Positions 1 to 6,330 of a DNA stretch of 9,492 nucleotides are shown here, in pieces. The stretch lies in the NCBI GenBank assembly GCA_029946045.1, contig JAQSDS010000003.1, positions 1 through 9,492 on the forward strand. The letters run 5' to 3'. Position numbers and translations under genes: made by a program. The stretch's first letter is position 1. The number at the start of each line of letters is the position of its first letter. The notes beneath the pieces were generated by a model. The model had not been told where the DNA came from. It did not search any database and saw nothing but the letters and a program-made list of their open reading frames with translations. This DNA is from Rhodoferax sp. (GTDB lineage Bacteria; Pseudomonadota; Gammaproteobacteria; Burkholderiales; Burkholderiaceae_C).

Positions 1-390
1 GTAGGCGCTGTTGCTCATCAGTGCTGCGCGCAGACTGGAATTCTGGCTCGGCAGCGAGGGCATCTCGCCAGCCAGTTTGAGACCCATGGTCCAGGCCACT
101 ACGGCGCGCAAATTGTCCAAGGGGGCGGCCGCTGGCGGCAGGCCTTCCAGAAACGCCTGGGCTCGGCGCATCACGCTCACCATGGCGGCCGCGGCCAGGT
201 CTTCCTTGCTGGGAAAGTGCTTGTACAGGCTGGCCTTGGCAATGCCAACGTCGGCTGCCACTTCATCGACGGTCATGGCCTCAAAACCCTTGCTGGCCAG
301 CAAATGGTTGACCGTCTGGATGATGGCCTCTTCGCGCGCCTGCAGCATTTGCGCTTTGAAAGAGACCCTGGTGCCGTTGCGAGTAACCAT
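1..390 (-). CDS. TetR/AcrR-family transcriptional regulator (C-terminus cut off by window edge)
   Basis: A DNA-binding repressor-type regulator, divergent from the fatty-acid operon and its likely controller. Read leftwards from the ATG at 390, the frame stays open for 130 codons to the window edge, so the ligand-binding C-terminal part is incomplete. The N-terminal TetR domain is clear: a helix with REEAIIQTVNHLLASKGFE (about 19-37), then the helix-turn-helix TVDEVAADVGIAKASLYKHF (40-59) followed by PSKEDL. The rest is an alpha-helical region that normally binds a small effector; the effector cannot be read from the fragment. The ATG at 390 has no strong ribosome binding site, but no better start lies between it and the promoter at 439-467. 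Divergent placement next to an operon is typical of TetR proteins that repress both promoters. Family assignment is secure; the target is inferred from position. Confidence 0.93.
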   Translation of the reverse strand, partial: MVTRNGTRVSFKAQMLQAREEAIIQTVNHLLASKGFEAMTVDEVAADVGIAKASLYKHFPSKEDLAAAAMVSVMRRAQAFLEGLPPAAAPLDNLRAVVAWTMGLKLAGEMPSLPSQNSSLRAALMSNSAY

Positions 391-438
391 ATGGAAATTG
401 TTGCTTTTTGTTTGAGGAAAACGAAATGACTGGCTGCA

Positions 439-467
439 ATAATACTATCAAGTTAAATTGTGACCAA
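439..467 (-). promoter_or_regulatory. Candidate sigma-70 promoter of the tetR gene
   Basis: On the minus strand there is TTGGTC (462-467) and TATTAT (439-444), separated by 17 bases. The -10 box matches the consensus at five of six positions; the -35 box keeps only the TTG. Transcription would begin near 432 and give a leader of about 40 bases before the tetR ATG. It lies in a markedly AT-rich stretch between two divergent genes. It is a sequence match only. Confidence 0.5.
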
Positions 468-475
468 TGAGTATT
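441..475. promoter_or_regulatory. Spaced inverted repeat in the divergent region, possible TetR operator half-sites
   Basis: AATACT (441-446) and AGTATT (470-475) form 6-bp inverted arms with 23 bases between them. A second, shorter pair ATTG/CAAT (457-460 and 465-468) lies inside. Both flank or overlap the two candidate promoters, which is where a divergent TetR regulator would bind. Short arms in AT-rich DNA arise easily by chance, so this is suggestive only. Confidence 0.2.
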
Positions 476-485
476 TAAATAGCAT
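458..485 (+). promoter_or_regulatory. Weak candidate promoter of the fatty-acid operon
   Basis: TTGTGA (458-463) and TAGCAT (480-485) are 16 bases apart; each matches four of six consensus positions. The start site would fall close to 492, just before the ribosome binding site at 496-500, so the leader would be very short. The -35 box overlaps that of the divergent tetR promoter, so one bound regulator could control both directions. TTAAAT (475-480) is an alternative -10 box without a good partner. I see no ECF-type TGATCC element. Low confidence. Confidence 0.28.
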
Positions 486-495
486 TTGCAGTCTA

Positions 496-500
496 AAGGA
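496..500 (+). promoter_or_regulatory. Ribosome binding site that fixes the GTG start of the flavoprotein
   Basis: AAGGA lies 6 bases before the GTG at 507. This is the strongest Shine-Dalgarno match upstream of the operon. It favours GTG 507 over the in-frame TTG at 486, which lies ahead of the site. Confidence 0.7.
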
Positions 501-506
501 ATAAAC

Positions 507-1832
507 GTGTCGTTGAAAGTTGCCATCGTTGGCTCGGGAATCTCTGGTCTGGCAGCGGCGCATGCCCTGTCCGGTCGGGCCGAGGTCAGCCTGTTCGAGG
601 CGGGCGCTTATTTTGGCGGCCACACCCACACGGTGGATGTGACACTTCCCACGCTCACCGGCCTGGTGACGCACGGAGTGGACACCGGCTTTCTGGTGTT
701 GAACGAGCGCACCTACCCGAACTTGCTCAAGTTGTTTGCCGAGCTGGGTGTGGTCACGGCCAAGTCGGATATGTCGTTTTCGGTGCAGGCCTTTGACCCC
801 ATTCATGAGCGGGCGCTGGAGTGGAGCGGCTGCAACCTCGACACCGTGTTTGCCCAGCGCAGCAACCTGGTCAATGGTCGCTTTTGGGGCATGTTGCGCG
901 ACTTGTTGCGCTTCAACGCGCTCACCACCCGCATTGCCCACAGCGGCACCGAGGCTGAACTAACGCAGCCGCTGGACGATTTCTTGCGTGAGAACCGCTT
1001 TGGCCGTGCTTTTTGCGACTGGTATTTTTTACCCATGATGGCCTGTATCTGGAGCTGCCCCACCCCCCAGATGCTGCAGTTCCCGGTGGCGACCATGGTG
1101 CGCTTTTGTCACAACCACGGCTTGCTGCAAGTCACGAACCGGCCCCAGTGGTGGACCGTGCAGGGCGGCGCCCGCCAGTACGTAGAAAAAATAACTGCCG
1201 GCATTCAAAGCAAGTATCTGAACAGCCCGGTGCGCCGTATTGAAGCCGTCAACGCCACGCCCGATCAGCCGGCGCATGTTCGCATCAGCACCGATGCCGG
1301 ACAAGCTGACTTTGACAAAGTCATCTTGGCTACCCACGCCAACCAGGCCTTGGAGATGCTGGCCACGCCGACCTCCCTGGAGCGCCATACTTTGGGCGTC
1401 ATGCGCACCCAGCCCAATCGGGCCGTGCTGCACACCGATGTGTCGGTCCTGCCCAAGTGCCAAGCCGCCTGGGCTGCCTGGAATTACGAGCGCGCGCCCG
1501 CCACCGTCAAGGAAAACGCCCAGGTTTGTCTGCATTACCTCATCAATCGCCTTCAGCCCCTGCCCTGGCAGCAGCCGGTGCTGGTGTCGCTGAACCCTGC
1601 GCGTGACATCGACCCAGCCAAAATTCTGGGAGAGTATGCCTATGCGCATCCGGTGTTCGACCAGGCTGCGGTGGCAGCGCAAGGACAGATGCACCTGTTG
1701 CAAGGCCAGCAGAATCGCTATTACGCGGGCGCCTGGATGGGTTATGGCTTCCACGAAGACGGTCTCAAGGCGGGCTTGGCAGCGGCAACAAAACTGTTGG
1801 CTGACGTGGCAAGCCAGGAGGCGCTGGCATGA
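507..1832 (+). CDS. FAD-dependent oxidoreductase, COG2907 / flavin amine oxidase type (possible fatty-acyl desaturase)
   Basis: A 441-residue flavoprotein, first gene of the operon. The N-terminal Rossmann fold has G9-S-G11-I-S-G14, with the ribose-binding acidic residue E31 and then GGHTHT (37-42), the arrangement seen in amine-oxidase/phytoene-desaturase-type proteins. The C-terminus carries the second FAD-contact segment AGAWMGYGFHEDGLKAG (407-423). There is no signal peptide, so it is cytosolic or on the inner membrane face. The GTG start is chosen because AAGGA sits 6 bases before it. Proteins of this COG travel with DUF1365 and Cfa-family methyltransferases. In alphaproteobacteria this gene set makes furan fatty acids, where UfaD desaturates a methylated acyl chain on phospholipid; a flavoprotein of this kind is a plausible UfaD, but that assignment is from memory and inference. 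Despite the common label 'amine oxidase', an amine substrate is unlikely. Family sure, reaction not. Confidence 0.9.
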   Translation: MSLKVAIVGSGISGLAAAHALSGRAEVSLFEAGAYFGGHTHTVDVTLPTLTGLVTHGVDTGFLVLNERTYPNLLKLFAELGVVTAKSDMSFSVQAFDPIHERALEWSGCNLDTVFAQRSNLVNGRFWGMLRDLLRFNALTTRIAHSGTEAELTQPLDDFLRENRFGRAFCDWYFLPMMACIWSCPTPQMLQFPVATMVRFCHNHGLLQVTNRPQWWTVQGGARQYVEKITAGIQSKYLNSPVRRIEAVNATPDQPAHVRISTDAGQADFDKVILATHANQALEMLATPTSLERHTLGVMRTQPNRAVLHTDVSVLPKCQAAWAAWNYERAPATVKENAQVCLHYLINRLQPLPWQQPVLVSLNPARDIDPAKILGEYAYAHPVFDQAAVAAQGQMHLLQGQQNRYYAGAWMGYGFHEDGLKAGLAAATKLLADVASQEALA

Positions 1833-2638
1833 CCACGCAAGCGCTGATCGGTTTTGGCGAGGTGCGCCATGCGCGCCAGCGTCCGGTGGCCAACGCCTTT
1901 GTCTACCCCAGTTATTTCCTCATGTTGCCCCTGCGCAGCTTGAGCCAGTCACCAACGCCAGCGACAGGTGGCTGGGCCATCAACCGCCCCGGTCCACTGA
2001 GTTTTTTCGAGACCGACCATGGTGATGGCCGCATACCAGCGCAAGGCGGTGCTGTCGCGTGGCTCGACGACCTGCTGCACAACGCCGGCATTTTTGATGC
2101 CACCGGCGAAGCCTGGCTGCACACCTACCCCCGCGTGCTGGGCTATACCTTCAAACCCGTGAGCTTTTGGTACTGTCACCGAGCTGCTGATGACCAGGGT
2201 GGCAGCCTGCGCGCGGTCGTGGTTGAGGTCAACAACACGTTTGGTGAACGCCACTGTTACCTGCTCGACCACCCGCAGTACGGCGTCGAGCAGCGCGCCA
2301 GCAAGGTGTTTCATGTGTCGCCGTTCTGCGAGGTGCAAGGGCATTACCGCTTTCGCCTGATGCGTACCTTTGGCCCAGGCCCACAGCGCACGGTAGCCCG
2401 CATTGATTATTTTGATGCTGAGGCCACTGACATGGGGGCCACGGTGCTGCTCAAAACCAGCATCAGCGGCGCTTTGGAACCCATCAGCCCGTTGGCTTTG
2501 CGCCGTGCCCTGTGGCGCTACCCCGCGATGACGCTGGGCGTGATGGCGCGCATCCATTGGCAGGCCTTGCAGTTGTGGTTGCGCAAGGTACCGTTCTTTC
2601 GCAAACCCGCGCCACCGCACACCTTCATTACCCGCTAA
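1829..2638 (+). CDS. DUF1365 family protein (COG3496)
   Basis: A 269-residue protein whose start overlaps the flavoprotein stop by ATGA; AGGAG at 1816-1820 is its ribosome binding site. DUF1365 hallmarks are present: the N-terminal VRHARQRPVANAFVYPSYF (12-30), the central PRVLGYTFKPVSFWYCH (101-117), VVEVNNTFGERHCYLL (131-146) and KVFHVSPF (159-166). The basic and aromatic C-terminus (about 225-260) might contact the membrane; there is no signal peptide. The family almost always neighbours COG2907 flavoproteins and Cfa-like methyltransferases. Its chemistry is not settled to my knowledge. A role in the oxygen-inserting step of furan fatty acid synthesis (UfaO) is a possibility I infer from gene association. 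As I recall the family motif, the HxR..P..H.F.Y segment usually has a second His; here that position is N22. Family assignment is strong. Confidence 0.9.
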   Translation: MTTQALIGFGEVRHARQRPVANAFVYPSYFLMLPLRSLSQSPTPATGGWAINRPGPLSFFETDHGDGRIPAQGGAVAWLDDLLHNAGIFDATGEAWLHTYPRVLGYTFKPVSFWYCHRAADDQGGSLRAVVVEVNNTFGERHCYLLDHPQYGVEQRASKVFHVSPFCEVQGHYRFRLMRTFGPGPQRTVARIDYFDAEATDMGATVLLKTSISGALEPISPLALRRALWRYPAMTLGVMARIHWQALQLWLRKVPFFRKPAPPHTFITR

Positions 2639-2680
2639 GTCCAGCCACTTCCTGTTTCATTCCACCGCTCAGACCTGACC

Positions 2681-3949
2681 ATGAACACAGCCACTTCTGT
2701 TGCCCCGCGCTACGCCATCCCGCAACACGCCCCGACCTCGGCCCGCGCCGGCTTGCGCCTGCTTGAGCAACTGCGCCACGGCGCGCTCACGCTGGTGCTG
2801 CCCGACGGCTCGCACCGGCGCTACGGCGAACACCCGCATCAGCATGCGCTGCCCAGTCCGCAGCACCCCTGTGCAACCCTTCAGTTGCATAACTGGAAAG
2901 TGTTCGCGGCGGCGCTGAAATCGGGTGATATTGGCTTTGCCGAAAGTTTCATTGCCGGCGACTGGAGCACGCCTGACCTGACCGGCTTGCTCAAGCTGTT
3001 TGCCGCCAACCGCCAGGCCATGGAGTCGGTCATTTACGGCACCTGGGGTGGGCGCCTGCTGTACCGCATCAAGCACCTGCTGCAGCACAACAGCCGCGCC
3101 AACAGCCGCAAGAACATCCACGCGCATTACGACCTGGGCAATGATTTTTACCGGCTCTGGCTCGACGAGACCATGAACTACTCGTCGGCTTGGTTTGACG
3201 GCGACTTTTCACAGCCCATGGCGCAGGCCCAGACCGCCAAGGTGCGCCGCGCCTTGCAGATGGCCCGGGTCAAGCCGGGCGACCGGGTGTTGGAAATTGG
3301 GTGTGGCTGGGGCGCGCTGGCCGAGCAGGCCACCACCGAATTCAAGGCCGCCGTGGTGGGTGTGACCCTGAGCACCGAGCAGCTGGCTTTTGCGCAGCAG
3401 CGACTGCAGAACCTGGGGGTCAGCACGGGCTCGGGTGCCAGCGCCGATTTGCGCCTGCAGGACTACCGCGACATTTCAGACGCACCTTTCGATGCCATTT
3501 GTTCAATTGAAATGATCGAGGCGGTGGGCCAAGCCTATTGGCCGCAGTATTTCCAGACCGTGAGCCGCTTGCTCCAACCCGGTGGCCGTGCTTGTGTGCA
3601 AAGCATCGTGATCAGCGATGCGCTGTTTGAGCGTTACATCAAGGGCACCGACTTCATTCAGCAGTACATCTTTCCTGGCGGCTGCCTGCCATGCCCGCGC
3701 GAGTTTCGCCAGCAGGCGCAGGCCGCGGGTCTGGTGGTTGAAGACGAATTTGCCTTTGGCTTGGACTACGCCGAAACCCTGCGCCGCTGGCGCGATGCCT
3801 TTCTGGCGCGCCAGGCCGAAGCCTCCCAGTTGGGCTTCGATGCCCGCTTCATGCGCATTTGGGAGTTTTACCTGGCCTACTGCGAAGCGGCCTTTGAAGT
3901 TGGCAACATTGACCTGGTGCAATACACCCTGGTCAAGCCGGCGCCATGA
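2681..3949 (+). CDS. Cyclopropane-fatty-acyl-phospholipid synthase family, SAM-dependent methyltransferase (UfaM-like?)
   Basis: A 422-residue enzyme that should transfer a methyl group from S-adenosylmethionine to a double bond in a phospholipid acyl chain at the inner membrane. The N-terminal lipid-binding part includes SGDIGFAESFIAGDW (81-95). The family core starts at IHAHYDLGNDFYRLWLD (146-162). The SAM site is VLEIGCGWG (203-211), then GVTLSTEQ (227-234). YIFPGGCLP (329-337) and FGLDYAETL (359-367) match E. coli Cfa. Against E. coli Cfa, the bicarbonate ligands E239, I268 and Y317 correspond to E280, I309 and Y363, which are kept. C139 becomes S169 (NYSSAWF for QYSCAYW) and H266 becomes Q307. 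This suggests a product other than a plain cyclopropane ring, such as the methyl-branched unsaturated chain made by UfaM. The ATG at 2681 has no clear Shine-Dalgarno; it lies 42 bases after DUF1365. Family certain, product uncertain. Confidence 0.93.
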   Translation: MNTATSVAPRYAIPQHAPTSARAGLRLLEQLRHGALTLVLPDGSHRRYGEHPHQHALPSPQHPCATLQLHNWKVFAAALKSGDIGFAESFIAGDWSTPDLTGLLKLFAANRQAMESVIYGTWGGRLLYRIKHLLQHNSRANSRKNIHAHYDLGNDFYRLWLDETMNYSSAWFDGDFSQPMAQAQTAKVRRALQMARVKPGDRVLEIGCGWGALAEQATTEFKAAVVGVTLSTEQLAFAQQRLQNLGVSTGSGASADLRLQDYRDISDAPFDAICSIEMIEAVGQAYWPQYFQTVSRLLQPGGRACVQSIVISDALFERYIKGTDFIQQYIFPGGCLPCPREFRQQAQAAGLVVEDEFAFGLDYAETLRRWRDAFLARQAEASQLGFDARFMRIWEFYLAYCEAAFEVGNIDLVQYTLVKPAP

Positions 3950-4518
3950 AGTCCTTCGCCAAGCAGGCCCTGTTGACCGGTGTGGCAGGGCTGCTGAGTT
4001 TGCCGCTTTGGGCCAGCAGTCTGCCAGCTGAATTGCGGGTGACGTTGCCCACCGCAGCGCTGGCGGGCCAGGCCAAGCTAAGCTTCTGGGGCTTTGAGGT
4101 TTACCAGGCTTCTCTGTGGGTGGCGCCAGGATTTACCGCAGCGGCCTATGCCAACCATGGCTTTGCGCTGGAACTGGTCTATCTGCGCGACTTTGCAGGT
4201 GCCGACATTGCCAAGCGCTCGCTGGCCGAGATGGAGCGACAGGCACCCCGCCGCGCTGAGCAGGCGCAGCGCTGGGGTGACCAGATGCAGGCATTGTTTC
4301 CCGACGTCAAGGCGGGGCAGCGCCTGACCGGCATCCACCAGCCGGGGGTGGGCGCACGCTTTGTGTTCAACGGCCAGCCTCTGGGTGAGATCTCCGACCC
4401 CGAATTTGCCCGCCTGTTTTTTGGCATCTGGTTGTCGCCGCAAACCTCTGAACCCAAGTTGCGGCTGGCGCTGCTGCAGCAGTTGGTGCCAGCGGCTGGT
4501 GCGGTCACCACGCCATGA
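3946..4518 (+). CDS. Exported chalcone-isomerase-like protein (Chalcone_3 type)
   Basis: A 190-residue protein starting in an ATGA overlap with the methyltransferase. Residues 1-23 form a signal peptide (K2, K6, then a hydrophobic stretch ending LPLWA), so the mature protein should be periplasmic. The body has the features of bacterial chalcone-isomerase-like proteins: a beta segment LSFWGFEVYQASLWVAP (45-61), FALELVYLRDFAGADIAKRS (73-92), and the C-terminal signature FFGIWLSPQTSEPKLR (158-173). Bacterial members are not known to isomerise chalcones; the plant relatives FAP-type bind fatty acids, which would suit this operon. A role in binding or delivering a modified fatty acid in the periplasm is inference. 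There is no flavonoid gene nearby. Family call good, function open. Confidence 0.85.
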   Translation: MKSFAKQALLTGVAGLLSLPLWASSLPAELRVTLPTAALAGQAKLSFWGFEVYQASLWVAPGFTAAAYANHGFALELVYLRDFAGADIAKRSLAEMERQAPRRAEQAQRWGDQMQALFPDVKAGQRLTGIHQPGVGARFVFNGQPLGEISDPEFARLFFGIWLSPQTSEPKLRLALLQQLVPAAGAVTTP

Positions 4519-5795
4519 CAACACCTAGCGCCAGTTTCACTACGCAAGACGGCTGGCGTTATGGCTTGCTGGGCTTGCCACTGGCGTTTTGCGCTTTGCC
4601 GCTGTATGTGCTGATGCCCAACCTGTACGCGCGCCAATGGGGCGTGTCCTTGGCCGCCTTGGGTGCGGTGCTGCTGGCCGCCCGGCTGCTCGATGCGGTA
4701 GTGGACCCCTGGCTGGGCCGGGTCTGCGACCGTTTGTTTGCCCGCTCCATCGCCGCTGTGCTGGCGTTTGGCGCGGCGGCTGCTGTGCTGCTCGGGCTGG
4801 GTTTTTCAGCCATTTTTTTGCCGCCCGTGCGCACGCCTGATGCCTTGCTGTGGTGGGCTGGTGGCTGGCTGGTGCTCACCTACCTGGCCTACAGCGCACT
4901 GGCGGTAGCGCACCAGTCCTGGGGCGCGATGCTGGGCGGTGATGCGCTGCAACGCAGCCGCGTGGTGGCCTGGCGCGAGGGGTTGGGGTTGGTAGGTGTG
5001 GTGCTGGCCTCGGTGGTGGGGAACATGTTGGGTGTGCCGCTGATGCTGGTCTTGCTGTGGCTGACACTGGGCTTGGGCTGGTGGGCCTGGACGCGCGCAC
5101 CACGGCCAGCGCGTGTGCCAACAGCGTTGGTCGCCGCGCCGGTCAGCGTCTGGCACCCCTGGCGACAGGGCGCGTTTCGGCGCTTGCTGGCGGTGTTCAT
5201 GCTCAACGGCATTGCCAGCGCGATCCCGGCCACACTGGTGCTATTTTTTGTGCAGGACCGCCTGCAAGGCTCCGAGACGCTGCAGTCGGCGGCCCTGGGG
5301 CTGTATTTTGTTTGCGCTGCTGCTTCGATACCGATCTGGTTGCGTGCTGTCGCCCGCTTTGGGCTGGCGCGCAGCTGGCTGTTAGGCATGGGTCTGTCGG
5401 TGCTGGTTTTTTTGTGGGCCAGCCAGTTGGGTGCCGGCGACGGCGCGCTGTTTTTGATGGTGTGCGCCCTGTCGGGTGCGGCCCTGGGCAGTGACCTGGC
5501 GCTGCCCGGCGCCATGCTGGCGGGCTTGATCCATGACGCGGGCGACCGCGGTCGCGCTGACGGCGCTTATTTTGGCTGGTGGAACTTTGCCACCAAACTC
5601 AACCTGGCGCTGGCGGCCGGTCTGGCGCTGCCTCTGCTGGGCTGGCTGGGTTACAGCCCCGGTGCGCGTGACGTGCATGCCCTGCAAGTGCTCACTGTGG
5701 CTTATTGCTTGCTGCCCTGCGGGCTCAAAACCGGGGCGGCGCTGCTGCTCTATTTCTCACACATCCAACCTGCGGCCCGGCCGCTCATGCCATGA
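4515..5795 (+). CDS. MFS transporter, GPH / MFS_2 (MelB-like) family
   Basis: A 426-residue inner-membrane protein, hydrophobic over nearly its whole length and consistent with about 12 membrane spans. It starts in an ATGA overlap with the preceding gene. The GPH-family loop motif is clear at ARLLDAVVDPWLGRVCDR (56-73), with the D60 and D64 positions that in MelB-type symporters take part in cation coupling. Between the later spans, GDRGRADGAYFGWWNFATKL (about 342-361) is the other typical segment. The family includes sugar-cation symporters but also the animal lysophospholipid carrier MFSD2A. In this operon a lipid or lysolipid substrate is more attractive than a sugar. No sugar-use gene is present. 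Automated labels such as 'sugar:cation symporter' should therefore be read with care. Family firm, substrate inferred. Confidence 0.9.
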   Translation: MTTPSASFTTQDGWRYGLLGLPLAFCALPLYVLMPNLYARQWGVSLAALGAVLLAARLLDAVVDPWLGRVCDRLFARSIAAVLAFGAAAAVLLGLGFSAIFLPPVRTPDALLWWAGGWLVLTYLAYSALAVAHQSWGAMLGGDALQRSRVVAWREGLGLVGVVLASVVGNMLGVPLMLVLLWLTLGLGWWAWTRAPRPARVPTALVAAPVSVWHPWRQGAFRRLLAVFMLNGIASAIPATLVLFFVQDRLQGSETLQSAALGLYFVCAAASIPIWLRAVARFGLARSWLLGMGLSVLVFLWASQLGAGDGALFLMVCALSGAALGSDLALPGAMLAGLIHDAGDRGRADGAYFGWWNFATKLNLALAAGLALPLLGWLGYSPGARDVHALQVLTVAYCLLPCGLKTGAALLLYFSHIQPAARPLMP

Positions 5796-6328
5796 AACGA
5801 CGTTTATTGATGCTCTCCGCTGCGGTCTCTTCGGCGCTGGCCCTGAGCGGCTGCAGCACGCCAAAAGTCACCGACTACGCCGCCGAAAAACCGGTGCTGG
5901 AGTTGCGTGACTACTTCAACGGCACGCTCGACGCTTACGGCATTTTTACCGACCGCTCCGGCCAGGTGGTGAAGCGCTTCACCGTGGTCATGGAGTGCAG
6001 CTGGCAGGGCGACCAGGGCGTGCTCGATGAGGTTTTCAGCTATTCTGACGGCACCACGCAGCGCCGGGTGTGGCGCATGCAGCGCCTGGCAGACGACCGC
6101 TACACCGGCCAAGCCGATGACGTGGTGGGCACCGCCCAGGGGCAGCAAAGCGGCAATGCTTTTTACTGGACCTACACGCTGGCGCTACCGGTGGATGGCC
6201 GCGTCATCGAGGTGCAGTTTGACGACTGGATGTACCTTATGAATGACAAGGTCATGCTCAACAAGGCGGCCATGCGCAAATGGGGCGTGCGTCTGGGCGA
6301 AGTCACCCTGTCGTTTGTGAAGCGCTAG
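5792..6328 (+). CDS. DUF3833 family lipoprotein
   Basis: A 178-residue predicted lipoprotein. The ATG at 5792 overlaps the transporter stop (ATGA). The N-terminus MKRRLLMLSAAVSSALALSG leads to C21 in the lipobox LSGC, the acylated cysteine; S22 after it does not favour inner-membrane retention, so an outer-membrane location is plausible. The mature part matches DUF3833: LRDYFNGTLDAYGIFTDRSG (38-57), WQGDQGVLDEVFSYSDG (71-87), GNAFYWTYTL (121-130), VQFDDWMYLMND (141-152) and a terminal VTLSFVKR. These proteins are frequent partners of Cfa/DUF1365/flavoprotein clusters but have no established biochemical role that I know of. A lipid-binding or lipid-transfer role in the envelope is inference from the context and acylation. 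An upstream in-frame opening inside the transporter gene is not used, since it would bury the signal sequence. Confidence 0.92.
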   Translation: MKRRLLMLSAAVSSALALSGCSTPKVTDYAAEKPVLELRDYFNGTLDAYGIFTDRSGQVVKRFTVVMECSWQGDQGVLDEVFSYSDGTTQRRVWRMQRLADDRYTGQADDVVGTAQGQQSGNAFYWTYTLALPVDGRVIEVQFDDWMYLMNDKVMLNKAAMRKWGVRLGEVTLSFVKR

Positions 6329-6330
6329 GC

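Noticed and set aside
387..394. CCATATGG palindrome over the tetR start codon as an operator
   Set aside because: Eight symmetric bases created largely by the start codon, with no symmetric extension on either side.
486..506. In-frame TTG at 486 as start of the flavoprotein
   Set aside because: It lies upstream of the AAGGA at 496-500; the GTG at 507 is spaced correctly and places the FAD motif at the very N-terminus as expected.
1029..1754. 241-codon open frame on the minus strand inside the flavoprotein gene
   Set aside because: It lies antisense to a protein with clear FAD motifs, has no recognisable domain, and long antisense frames are usual in GC-rich genes.
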